Of a DNA stretch of 7,256 nt, positions 1-5,633 are shown piece after piece. The stretch lies in assembly GCA_017454585.1 (NCBI GenBank), contig JAFTCU010000081.1:1-7256 (forward strand). Direction: 5' to 3'. Positions within the stretch are counted from its first letter, which is position 1. Each line of letters opens with the position of its first letter. The DNA comes from Thermoguttaceae bacterium. GTDB lineage: Bacteria > Planctomycetota > Planctomycetia > Pirellulales > Thermoguttaceae. Position numbers and translations under genes: made by a program. Under the pieces are notes generated by a model. That model saw nothing but the letters and a program-made list of their open reading frames with translations. It had not been told where the DNA came from and made no database searches.

Positions 1-105
1 GAAGGAAAATGGGACCATCTGCCTGAGTCCGCTTTCATGTACGTCGGCGGCATTGAACAGGCTGCCGAACAGGCGGAAAAGATGGAAGCCGCGGCGAAGA
101 AGTAA
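1..105 (+). CDS. atpD: F-type ATP synthase beta subunit, C-terminal end (partial)
   Basis: Only the last 34 codons and a TAA stop (103-105) are present; the frame is open from base 1. The translation contains WDHLPESAFMYVGG followed by IEQAAEQAEKM and an Ala/Lys-rich tail. This is the characteristic C-terminus of the F1 beta subunit, in which the P.AFYMVG-like segment leads into a final helix. In the intact enzyme this catalytic subunit forms the alpha3beta3 hexamer that makes ATP on the cytoplasmic face of the membrane. Identity is supported by atpC next downstream on the same strand, the classical atpD-atpC order. The nucleotide-binding domains lie outside the window, so nothing can be said about catalytic residues. 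Confidence 0.93.
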   Translation, partial: EGKWDHLPESAFMYVGGIEQAAEQAEKMEAAAKK

Positions 106-114
106 TGAATCACC

Positions 115-236
115 AATGAATAATGAATAACGAATAACGAATAATGAGGAGAAAGAAGTTTCCTTTTTCGGCCGTTCGAACGTTTGAGATGAAGTTTTTC
201 TTTTCATTATTCGTTATTCATTATTCGTTATTCGTT
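115..236. repeat. Inverted array of heptanucleotide repeats between atpD and atpC
   Basis: The left arm (115-149) is five tandem 7-mers of the form AAYGAAT: AATGAAT, AATGAAT, AACGAAT, AACGAAT and a degenerate AATGAGG. The right arm (202-236) is five 7-mers of the reverse complement: TTTCATT, ATTCGTT, ATTCATT, ATTCGTT, ATTCGTT. One further AATGAAT (104-110) overlaps the atpD stop codon. The arms can pair over about 35 bp with a few mismatches; several T/C differences become U-G wobbles in RNA. The roughly 50-base centre (150-201) holds a 10-bp palindrome CGTTCGAACG (173-182). No T-run follows the right arm, so it is not a classical terminator. The right arm ends only a few bases before the atpC ribosome-binding site. 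It resembles the heptanucleotide short tandem repeats known from some bacterial genomes; its function is unknown. Confidence 0.85.
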
Positions 237-254
237 AGTTAAGAGGATAGAACT

Positions 255-644
255 ATGGAAATCAAATGCGTCGTAGTTACGCCTGAAAAAGTGGTGCTCG
301 AGAAGGACGCTGAGTTCGTCGCGCTTCCGCTTTATGACGGCGAATATGGGATTGCGTTTAATCATACTCCGGTGATCGGTCGTTTGGGAGCTGGTGAACT
401 TCGTATCCGAAAGGACGGAAACGTGGATTCGTATTACGTCGCTGGCGGTTTCGTCGAGGTGCTGAACAATAACGTGACGCTGATGACGAGCCGCGCGGTC
501 CCGGTCGCCCAGATCACGAAAGAGGTCGCGGAGAAAGCACTCGCCGAGGCTTCGGAGAAACCATCCTCCACGCCGGAAGAGACGGAATTGCGAGACCAGG
601 CTCTTATGGCCGCCCGGGCCATGATGCGGATCACGAACCGTTAA
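255..644 (+). CDS. atpC: F-type ATP synthase epsilon subunit
   Basis: The epsilon subunit is part of the F1 central stalk. It contacts gamma and the c-ring and can inhibit ATP hydrolysis. The 129-residue product has the usual family length. Residues 1-84 form the N-terminal beta-sandwich domain, with the typical pattern DGEYGIAFNHTPV (28-40) followed by a glycine turn, GRLGAGEL, and YYVAGGFVEV (60-69). Residues 88-127 form the C-terminal helical part, rich in Ala, Glu and Lys, although the second helix is short. The start is supported by GAGGA (243-247), seven bases before the ATG. The gene belongs to the ATP synthase operon but lies 149 bp after atpD, separated by the heptad inverted repeat, where a gap of a few bases would be usual. 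A strong terminator follows about 20 bp after the stop. Confidence 0.95.
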   Translation: MEIKCVVVTPEKVVLEKDAEFVALPLYDGEYGIAFNHTPVIGRLGAGELRIRKDGNVDSYYVAGGFVEVLNNNVTLMTSRAVPVAQITKEVAEKALAEASEKPSSTPEETELRDQALMAARAMMRITNR

Positions 645-666
645 TTTCGGGCTTTACATTTACTGT

Positions 667-727
667 GCCATTTGCCATCGGACAGAAAAGGGGGACTTTT
701 TTGTCGCTTGGCAAGTGGCTTTTTTTT
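667..727 (+). terminator. Strong rho-independent terminator of the ATP synthase operon
   Basis: The outer arms GCCATTTGCCA (667-677) and TGGCAAGTGGC (709-719) pair over 11 bp with one U-G wobble. The hairpin continues inside with GACAGAAAAG (681-690) against CTTTTTTGTC (696-705), also 10 bp with one wobble, closing on a short GGGGA loop. A run of eight T (720-727) follows directly. Its place just after atpC fits the end of the operon and isolates the DUF58 gene downstream. Confidence 0.88.
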
Positions 728-759
728 GGTTTCTTCTCAAGAAAAAGACGTTAGAAGGG

Positions 760-787
760 TTGATTTTGCCGCGGTTTGTGGTATAAT
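760..787 (+). promoter_or_regulatory. Sigma-70-type promoter with extended -10 for the DUF58 gene
   Basis: A -35 box TTGATT (760-765) and a perfect -10 box TATAAT (782-787) are separated by 16 bp. TG (779-780) one base before the -10 gives the extended -10 form TGnTATAAT. Predicted transcription would begin near 794, leaving a leader of about 40 bases before the ATG at 833. It lies just after the atpC terminator, so the DUF58 gene is probably transcribed independently of the ATP synthase genes. Confidence 0.75.
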
Positions 788-832
788 GAAGGGAATTAGG
801 ATTCCAACCCATTTGACTGTTTTCGTTTTCTT

Positions 833-1726
833 ATGCCAAATCCACGTTCCAGCTACTTTCAGCCAGACGCCCTGAAGAAGATCCACCAGCTTGAGCTGCG
901 TGCCCGCTTCATCATGGAGGGCCTCATGTCCGGGCGGCACAAAAGCCCGTTTTTCGGGCAGTCTCTTGAGTTCCTTCAGCATCGCGAATATGTTCCCGGC
1001 GATGATTTGCGCCGAATCGACTGGAAAGTCTGGGGGAAGCAGGACCGTTTCTTTATTAAACAGTTTGAGGATGAAACCAACCTGAATGCTGTTTTGCTTG
1101 TGGACGGCTCGCGGAGTATGCGTTATGCCAGCGGATCACACAAAATGTCGAAATTCGACTACGCGGCAACTCTGGCCGTTTCGATCGGGTATCAGCTTCT
1201 TCAGCAGCAGGATGCAGTCGGGGCGATTTGCTTTGACTCGGAGATCCGTCAGATCGTGCCTCTGAGAACGAGCCGGAACCACCTGAACGCCGTGATCCAG
1301 GCACTTGAAGCGACGGAGCCACAAGAAAAAACCTCTTTGGGGGAAGTACTTACGCGTTCGGCGGAGCTTTATCCAAGGCGGGGGATGATTTGCCTGTTCA
1401 GTGACCTGTTCGTCCCGAGAGAGGAATTCTGGAAAGGGCTGAAACTCCTGCGATCGCGTGGGCACGACGTGCTGGTTTTTCAGATCCTCGATGATGAGGA
1501 GCTGGATTTCACGTTCCAGGGGCCGACACGGTTTCAGGGGCTGGAACTCCCTGAGAGTTTGCGGTGCAATCCGCGTGCGCTTCGGGCGGGGTATCTGGAG
1601 GCCATTAACGCTTTTCTGGAAGAGATCCGCCGCGGCTGCGCATCGAATCAGGTCGATTATGTGCTCGTGAGGACGAGCGAGCCGTTTGACAAGAGCCTTG
1701 CAAGGGCACTGCTGAAGAGGAAATAA
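833..1726 (+). CDS. DUF58 domain protein (von Willebrand A-like)
   Basis: This 297-residue protein belongs to the DUF58 family, whose members have a von Willebrand A-like fold and usually sit beside a MoxR AAA+ ATPase. The family signature REYVPGDDLRRIDWKVW is at 51-67, after LELRARFIMEGLMSG (20-34). The metal-binding MIDAS-like pattern is intact: DGSRS at 91-95, a Thr-Ser pair at 167-168, and Asp191 in FSDLF. There is no transmembrane segment, so this is the short cytoplasmic type. The first ATG giving the usual N-terminus (MPNPRSSYF) is at 833. No Shine-Dalgarno precedes it; the upstream bases are T-rich. No moxR gene is seen in the window, unlike the usual context, so the ATPase partner must be elsewhere or absent. 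A chaperone-like role is inferred only from family context; the molecular function is not established. Confidence 0.9.
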   Translation: MPNPRSSYFQPDALKKIHQLELRARFIMEGLMSGRHKSPFFGQSLEFLQHREYVPGDDLRRIDWKVWGKQDRFFIKQFEDETNLNAVLLVDGSRSMRYASGSHKMSKFDYAATLAVSIGYQLLQQQDAVGAICFDSEIRQIVPLRTSRNHLNAVIQALEATEPQEKTSLGEVLTRSAELYPRRGMICLFSDLFVPREEFWKGLKLLRSRGHDVLVFQILDDEELDFTFQGPTRFQGLELPESLRCNPRALRAGYLEAINAFLEEIRRGCASNQVDYVLVRTSEPFDKSLARALLKRK

Positions 1727-1756
1727 AAGAAAGAGCCGATCAAGAGTTTGAGCCAC

Positions 1757-1799
1757 AAAAAAGGCGACGCTTAAAAGGTTTACCCTCTTAAGCGCCGCC
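1757..1799 (-). terminator. Rho-independent terminator of the oxidoreductase gene
   Basis: The arms GGCGACGCTTAA (1763-1774) and TTAAGCGCCGCC (1788-1799) pair over 12 bp with one mismatch around a 13-base loop. Read on the minus strand, the hairpin is followed by six T (complement of A1757-1762), the standard terminator layout for the leftward gene ending at 1849. On the plus strand no T-run follows, so it is unlikely to stop DUF58 transcription efficiently, although the hairpin may protect that transcript's 3' end. Confidence 0.8.
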
Positions 1800-1800
1800 G

Positions 1801-1831
1801 GTCTGTTTCAGACGACGCTGGAAGCGTCGTC
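1801..1831. other. Tight perfect hairpin pair in the convergent intergenic gap
   Basis: GACGACGCT (1811-1819), loop GGA, and AGCGTCGTC (1823-1831) form a perfect 9-bp stem. A small overlapping stem GTCTG-TTT-CAGAC lies at 1801-1813; the two cannot form fully at once because they share GAC. Neither has a T-run. The structure sits between the oxidoreductase stop and its T-tailed terminator, and between the two convergent genes. It could be a mobile palindromic repeat, an RNA-stabilising 3' hairpin or a barrier to convergent transcription; the sequence does not decide. Confidence 0.6.
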
Positions 1832-1848
1832 CCCGTAAATTAGTTTAA

Positions 1849-3144
1849 TCACCACGGCTTCCAAACGCCCGGCTGAGCGATGGCATAGAGTTCACCGGCC
1901 GGAGTGGGTTCCGCAAGCGGTTTGACCGGGGCTTCGCTGTTCATGGTGAGCTGGTCGTGGTTTTCGTAGATCATGAGGGCCGGACCGTTATTCACGGCAT
2001 CGTCCCAACGAATGACCTGACCGGAGTAGCTGGCCATACGACCCATGACGGCGGTGAAGGAACTGTACGCGCCGATGTAGGCTTCGTTGTAGCGTTCACC
2101 GGATTTAATCGCGGCGATCAGGTCGGTGTGTTCCTGCTGGTAGGGGCCGGCGCCGTGCGCACGACCGTGAACATTGGAAGTTCCTTCGGTTCCGACAGCA
2201 GCTTCAGAGACGTTGCTCCACGTGTTCGGCTGGTGACGGCACTGGGAGAACATTTTGCGGCCGTCCGCGTAGGTGAATTCGCAGAAGTGGTGGTCGTAAA
2301 TTTCGCCGAAACTGCCGCTGTTTTTACGAACTTCACGGCCGCCCATGGCGTTGACTTCCACCGGGTGAGCGTAACCTTCGAACATGTTGGCGTTCGGGTC
2401 GGTCACGGTCATGACCCAGTTACCAATGTCGATGTTGTGAACGTGCTGTTCGCAAATGTTATCGCCGCAGAGCCAGTTGAAGTAGTACCAGTTACGCATC
2501 TGGTATTCCATTTCGGTCCAGTTTTCCTGACGCGGACGAACCCAGACGCCTCCGCCGTTCCAGTACACGCGGGTGTAGAGGATCTTGCCGTATTTGCCTT
2601 CGACGATGTCGTTGATTCCGGCGATGTAAGAGGCTTCATGGTGACGCTGAAGACCAACGCCGACCTTGAGGTTTTTGTCATCGGCGAGTTTAGCGGCTTC
2701 GAGAAGCATTTTGAAACCAGGCGCGTCAACGCAGCAGGGTTTTTCCATGAAGACGTTCTTGCCAGCTTCGACGGCGGCTTTGAAGTGGATCGGGCGGAAT
2801 CCCGGCGGGGTGGCGATGATGACGTACTGCGCTTCGGCGATCGCCAGGACTTTGCGGTAGGCGTCGAAACCCCAGAAGCAGCGGTCTTCCGGAATATTCA
2901 GACGAGCTGCGGTTCCCTTGGCACGATCTTCGAAAGCGTCGCAGCAGGCGATAATTTCGGTATCAGGGTTGGAAAGGAAGTCGTTGGCGGCACCATTCGC
3001 ACGGCCACCACAGCCGATCATGACGGCTTTGATCTTTTCACCGCCTTCGGCGTGGGCACTGCGAGCGACAAAGCTCGAAACAGCGGCGGCTCCAGCGACG
3101 AGGCCGGAGGTTTTCAGAAAATCACGACGGTTGGTCTGACTCAT
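1849..3144 (-). CDS. Tat-exported Gfo/Idh/MocA family oxidoreductase
   Basis: The 431-residue protein is an NAD(P)-dependent dehydrogenase of the Gfo/Idh/MocA family, which acts on sugars, inositols and their derivatives. A twin-arginine signal is clear: NRRDFLKTSG (5-14), an Ala/Val-rich stretch, and a likely cleavage site after AHA (30-32), so the folded, cofactor-loaded enzyme is probably exported. The Rossmann domain begins at 38 with the dinucleotide loop GCGGRANGA (44-52) and CDAF (68-71). The EKP motif (134-136) supplies the family's conserved lysine, Lys135. The C-terminal domain carries CGDNICEQHVHNIDIGNW (226-243), with the His/Asp cluster expected at the active site. The start is fixed by AAGGAG (3158-3153 on the minus strand), eight bases before the ATG. 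It is probably transcribed alone from the promoter at 3250-3279 and ends at the terminator at 1757-1799. The substrate cannot be read from the sequence; large paralogous families of such enzymes are known from Planctomycetota. Confidence 0.92.
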   Translation of the reverse strand: MSQTNRRDFLKTSGLVAGAAAVSSFVARSAHAEGGEKIKAVMIGCGGRANGAANDFLSNPDTEIIACCDAFEDRAKGTAARLNIPEDRCFWGFDAYRKVLAIAEAQYVIIATPPGFRPIHFKAAVEAGKNVFMEKPCCVDAPGFKMLLEAAKLADDKNLKVGVGLQRHHEASYIAGINDIVEGKYGKILYTRVYWNGGGVWVRPRQENWTEMEYQMRNWYYFNWLCGDNICEQHVHNIDIGNWVMTVTDPNANMFEGYAHPVEVNAMGGREVRKNSGSFGEIYDHHFCEFTYADGRKMFSQCRHQPNTWSNVSEAAVGTEGTSNVHGRAHGAGPYQQEHTDLIAAIKSGERYNEAYIGAYSSFTAVMGRMASYSGQVIRWDDAVNNGPALMIYENHDQLTMNSEAPVKPLAEPTPAGELYAIAQPGVWKPW

Positions 3145-3185
3145 TAAATAGTCTCCTTGAAATAAGTGTAGGAAGTACGCATTCT

Positions 3186-3235
3186 GAAGAAGCGATTCTT
3201 CCGGTAGGAAATGGGAGGGTACAGCCAGTGGCTGT
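3186..3235 (-). other. Two hairpins in the 5' leader of the oxidoreductase mRNA
   Basis: The predicted leader of about 95 bases contains two short perfect hairpins. One is GGCTGT/ACAGCC around a 3-base loop (plus-strand 3221-3226 and 3230-3235), close to the predicted transcription start. The other is GAAGAA/TTCTTC around a 4-base loop (3186-3191 and 3196-3201), about 30 bases before the ribosome-binding site. Neither matches a riboswitch class I recognise, and neither covers the Shine-Dalgarno. They may simply stabilise the transcript. Confidence 0.4.
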
Positions 3236-3249
3236 GGTACATTTTTTAT

Positions 3250-3279
3250 ATTATGTGCTTATGGGGGGGCTTTTGTCAA
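3250..3279 (-). promoter_or_regulatory. Sigma-70-type promoter for the oxidoreductase gene
   Basis: Read on the minus strand, a perfect -35 TTGACA (3279-3274) is followed after 18 bp by CATAAT (3255-3250), a five-of-six match to the -10 box. The predicted start is near 3243, about 100 bases upstream of the ATG at 3144. The spacer holds a run of seven C on the transcribed-sense strand (G3263-3269 on the plus strand), and another run of six lies just upstream (3285-3290). The promoter lies in the 221-bp gap after the nucleotidase gene, so the two leftward genes are probably separate transcription units. Confidence 0.65.
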
Positions 3280-3365
3280 GAGGTGGGGGGAATTTTTTTC
3301 CTCTTTTTCCCAAAAAAAGTGAAAATTTCCCGTGAAAATGAGTCCTGGAGGAAAATCGAGGTGGT

Positions 3366-4922
3366 TTATTGGCCAGATTCCAGTATAAATCGTTCTTCCC
3401 ACTCGACTTTTATCGGCTGCGGGAGCGCCTGAATGTAATCCGTTACCGCGGCAGTAAATGACCTCGGGACGACCCGGAATCCCGTGCATTTCTTGAGGAC
3501 GGCGTACCCGTCCCCCCCACGAGCCAAAAAGTCCGTGACGGCGATTTTGTACGTACTTTTCGGGTCGATGGGCTTTCCTTGGAGCGTCAGTTCCCGTATT
3601 TCGTTCGTTTTATCATCCACCCGCAATAGAACTTCACGAGAGAATTGCGGGAACGCGGCCATTCCGGGCTTGATTTTCGCGATAAAATCGAAGAGTTCCA
3701 GGAACGTTTCACCGTCAAATTCCAGGACCCAGATCTCATTTTGGAAGGGGAACGCGGTTGAAATGTCGGCGAGCGTCACGTCTCCAGCGGGGAGACTGGC
3801 GCGCAAGGTCCCGCCGTTGATGATGGCGAAATCGCACTCGAGCCCCTCTTTTTTCGCGATCCAGACGAGACTGTCGGCCGTCAGGTCCCCCAGAGCGGTT
3901 TCTTTCCGCCTGCAAATTTTATCGTTTCCCGGGAGTTCCGCTTCGGTTTTCGCGATGACTTGCTGGAACCTTTCCCCCACTTCATCGAGATACGGTTTCA
4001 GGATCGCCACGGTTTCGGGGTCCTCCGGAATGTCCTGCGTTACCGGAAGACATCGCCACGAAAAGTCCTTGATTTCCCCTTTTTCCACAGTAAAACGGGC
4101 TTCCCCCAGATACTTGCTCCATTCGTTCGCGGAAACGATCGGGGTTTTGTTCACCCAAACCGGCTCGCTCATGAGCGTGTGCGAGTGACCATCCACGATC
4201 AGGTCGATCCCCGGAACGTCCCGGGCGAATGAGGCGGAATTGACCTTAACCCCCACGTCGAACAGAAGCCCCAAGTGTGTCACGGCAATCACAAGATCGG
4301 CGTGCTTTTCCTCCCGCAGGAAACACACCATCCGCCGCCCGGTTTCGATTTCGTCGAGGAACGTGTAACGACCTTCCAGATTCGGCAAAATGTTCACGTT
4401 TGCGATGGCGATGCCAAAGATCCCGACGCGGCAGTCGGGAAAATCCAGGACCCGAAACGGTGTGCCGAGCGGCTGACCGTCGGAGCCAAGAACGTTAGCC
4501 GCCCCGAACGGAAAACTGGCCAGAGGAATTTGATTTTGAAGTTTTTCCAGGGGTTGGTCGAACTCGTGATTTCCGAACGTGACGTAATCGTATTTCAGAT
4601 GATTGTAAACCTCAATGTCGGGTCTGGCCTGGAAAAAATCGGACTCGGGCGTTCCGGTGTTCAGGTCCCCCGCGTCGAGCAGAAGGACGAACGAATTGGG
4701 CTGGGCGGCGGTTTCTTGCCGGATCCGCTTCACGAGCGTTGCGAAACGGGCCAGGCCGCCTAACTCACCGGAGGGGAGCAAATGGCCGTGATGGTCGTTC
4801 GAGTGCAGCACCACGAGGTGCGTTTCCGCCGCCAAAAAGGAAGAAAAAACCAGAACGAGCGGTAAAACGGCAAAAAAACGGATGAAAGAAAGGGAGAAAA
4901 GGGAACCAGGGAAACGAAACAT
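3366..4922 (-). CDS. Secreted 5'-nucleotidase / metallophosphatase, UshA-like
   Basis: This 518-residue protein of the UshA/5'-nucleotidase family hydrolyses phosphate esters, typically nucleoside 5'-phosphates or cyclic nucleotides, using two metal ions in the periplasm. Residues 1-32 form a Sec signal peptide with a likely cut after FLAA. The metallophosphatase domain (about 34-290) has all expected ligand motifs: SNDHHGH (Asp43, His45), AGD (Asp86), GNHEFD (Asn118, His119), THLG (His216) and DGHSH (His246, His248). The C-terminal substrate domain (about 325-500) has LGDLTADSLVW, NGGTLRASLPAG with the phosphate-side Arg374, and ARGGDGYAVL, whose Tyr473 is in the base-stacking position. The full length matches the family. 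The Shine-Dalgarno is weak: AGGA about nine bases before the ATG. The gene reads divergently from the metal-efflux operon. The exact substrate is not determined; cyclic phosphodiesterase or UDP-sugar hydrolase activity is equally possible. Confidence 0.92.
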   Translation of the reverse strand: MFRFPGSLFSLSFIRFFAVLPLVLVFSSFLAAETHLVVLHSNDHHGHLLPSGELGGLARFATLVKRIRQETAAQPNSFVLLLDAGDLNTGTPESDFFQARPDIEVYNHLKYDYVTFGNHEFDQPLEKLQNQIPLASFPFGAANVLGSDGQPLGTPFRVLDFPDCRVGIFGIAIANVNILPNLEGRYTFLDEIETGRRMVCFLREEKHADLVIAVTHLGLLFDVGVKVNSASFARDVPGIDLIVDGHSHTLMSEPVWVNKTPIVSANEWSKYLGEARFTVEKGEIKDFSWRCLPVTQDIPEDPETVAILKPYLDEVGERFQQVIAKTEAELPGNDKICRRKETALGDLTADSLVWIAKKEGLECDFAIINGGTLRASLPAGDVTLADISTAFPFQNEIWVLEFDGETFLELFDFIAKIKPGMAAFPQFSREVLLRVDDKTNEIRELTLQGKPIDPKSTYKIAVTDFLARGGDGYAVLKKCTGFRVVPRSFTAAVTDYIQALPQPIKVEWEERFILESGQ

Positions 4923-4970
4923 AAAAGGAGGTCCTAAAATGTGGGTGGTGTTGGAGTTGGATTTTCGCTC

Positions 4971-4998
4971 ATTATACCGGATTTTGAGTCTTTCGCAA
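4971..4998 (-). promoter_or_regulatory. Probable promoter of the nucleotidase gene
   Basis: On the minus strand a perfect -10 box TATAAT (4976-4971) has a partial -35 TTGCGA (4998-4993; four of six) at 16-bp spacing. Transcription would start near 4964, about 42 bases before the ATG at 4922. A better -35-like TTGACC (5004-4999) is present but 22 bp away, too far for standard spacing. Confidence 0.55.
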
Positions 4999-5019
4999 GG
5001 TCAACCCCTCACATTTTTT

Positions 5020-5035
5020 GAAAAAACGTTTTTTC
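5020..5035. promoter_or_regulatory. Perfect 16-bp palindrome between divergent promoters
   Basis: GAAAAAACGTTTTTTC is its own reverse complement. It sits 11 bp upstream of the -35 box of the metal-efflux promoter (5047-5075) and 15 bp beyond the -35 side of the divergent nucleotidase promoter. With the preceding T-run (5014-5019) it makes three consecutive six-base A/T tracts (T6, A6, T6). It could be an operator for a dimeric regulator, an UP element for RNA polymerase, or bent DNA. It does not match a MerR-type operator, which would lie within the promoter spacer. Confidence 0.5.
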
Positions 5036-5046
5036 CTGAAACCCCC

Positions 5047-5075
5047 TTGACAAAAAGCGACCGAAATGGTAGAAT
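5047..5075 (+). promoter_or_regulatory. Strong sigma-70-type promoter of the metal-efflux operon
   Basis: A perfect -35 TTGACA (5047-5052), a 17-bp spacer and TAGAAT (5070-5075; five of six) form a near-consensus promoter, with TG (5067-5068) giving an extended -10. Transcription should begin near 5082. This excludes the in-frame ATG at 5066 as a start codon on this transcript and favours the ATG at 5108. The 17-bp spacer is normal, unlike the 19-20 bp spacers of MerR-family metal promoters. Confidence 0.78.
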
Positions 5076-5107
5076 CCAGATTAACTTCTTTTGAGAAAGC
5101 GGAGAAA

Positions 5108-5572
5108 ATGGGAAAACCGGATTTCATTTCGATTTTGTGCCTGAGCCTTGCGCTGCTTGCGAATCCCCTGATCGGGATGCAGTACTGCACGGTCCATCAC
5201 CATTTTCTCGAAAAACTCGATGAAATTCACGCTCACGCAGAGCATCCCGGCAGTTGGATCACGTGCGATCATGAATCGCATCATGACGCCCCGCCCTTAG
5301 AAACCACTGGGAAGAATTTTCCGTCTGAGATTTGCGGCTGCGTGGTCCACGAACATTCCGGCGCGTGTGAGTCGATGATTCCCGCCGAGTTCTTCTTTCC
5401 GGAGTCACTTTCGTTTTTCTCTCTTTGGGGTTCAGTTGCGATTCCCGTTTTCACGTTCAATTCATTTTCAGATGTGCCGGCGCTCAGGTTCCGGCCCGGT
5501 CAAAATTCCTTCCTGACGTTTTCTTCAGGGAAAGTACGCACGCATCTTTTAAAAAATGTGCTCGTGATTTGA
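5108..5572 (+). CDS. Small exported His/Cys-rich protein, probable metal binding
   Basis: I do not recognise this family. The 154-residue product starts with a hydrophobic segment (about 6-22, ISILCLSLALLANPL) that looks like a signal peptide. Cys and His cluster after it: C27 with H30-H32, H41/H43/H46, CDHESHH (53-59), and CGCVVHEHSGAC (76-87), in all six Cys and twelve His. The C-terminal third has no such clusters and ends in RTHLLKNVLVI. The start is placed at 5108 because the upstream in-frame ATG (5066) lies ahead of the predicted transcription start; GGAG (5101-5104) precedes 5108 closely. It is the first gene of an apparent operon with an RND metal-efflux adaptor and pump, which with its composition suggests a periplasmic metal-binding role. 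It occupies the slot where an outer-membrane factor often stands but is far too small to be one. Confidence 0.72.
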   Translation: MGKPDFISILCLSLALLANPLIGMQYCTVHHHFLEKLDEIHAHAEHPGSWITCDHESHHDAPPLETTGKNFPSEICGCVVHEHSGACESMIPAEFFFPESLSFFSLWGSVAIPVFTFNSFSDVPALRFRPGQNSFLTFSSGKVRTHLLKNVLVI

Positions 5573-5574
5573 GG

Positions 5575-5600
5575 ACGAACCTTTTTGCGTTCGTATTTTT
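5575..5600 (+). terminator. Weak hairpin with T-run, possible attenuator
   Basis: ACGAAC (5575-5580) pairs with GTTCGT (5589-5594) around an 8-base loop and is followed by A and five T (5596-5600). It lies immediately after the stop codon of the His/Cys-rich gene and 34 bp before the adaptor ATG. The six-base stem is weak, so partial termination is the most it could cause, lowering adaptor and pump expression relative to the first gene. It may also be fortuitous. Confidence 0.35.
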
Positions 5601-5633
5601 GAATCACTTTTAAACTTCATTTTAGGTCTATTT

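Noticed and set aside
1136..1756. Minus-strand open frame (206 codons) over the DUF58 gene
   Set aside because: It is a shadow frame; the plus strand carries an intact DUF58 domain.
1957..3147. Long plus-strand open frame (396 codons) opposite the oxidoreductase
   Set aside because: It is a codon-bias shadow of the oxidoreductase gene. Its Val/Phe/Gly-rich translation has no recognisable domain, and the minus-strand frame has clear motifs and a good ribosome-binding site.
3290..3365. Possible terminator after the nucleotidase gene
   Set aside because: The A/T-rich sequence has short direct repeats (GTGAAAA twice) and T-runs but no convincing GC stem followed by a T-tract on the minus strand.
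4925..5094. Plus-strand mini-ORF: ATG at 4939 with a perfect AAGGAGG seven bases upstream, 51 codons
   Set aside because: The ribosome-binding site is excellent, but no plus-strand promoter is visible upstream, the ORF runs through both divergent promoters, and the translation shows no domain. It is probably the chance complement of the nucleotidase leader.
5066..5107. Upstream in-frame ATG extending the His/Cys-rich protein by 14 residues
   Set aside because: The ATG lies before the predicted transcription start and next to the -10 box (5070-5075), and the extension would place a charged stretch ahead of the signal segment.
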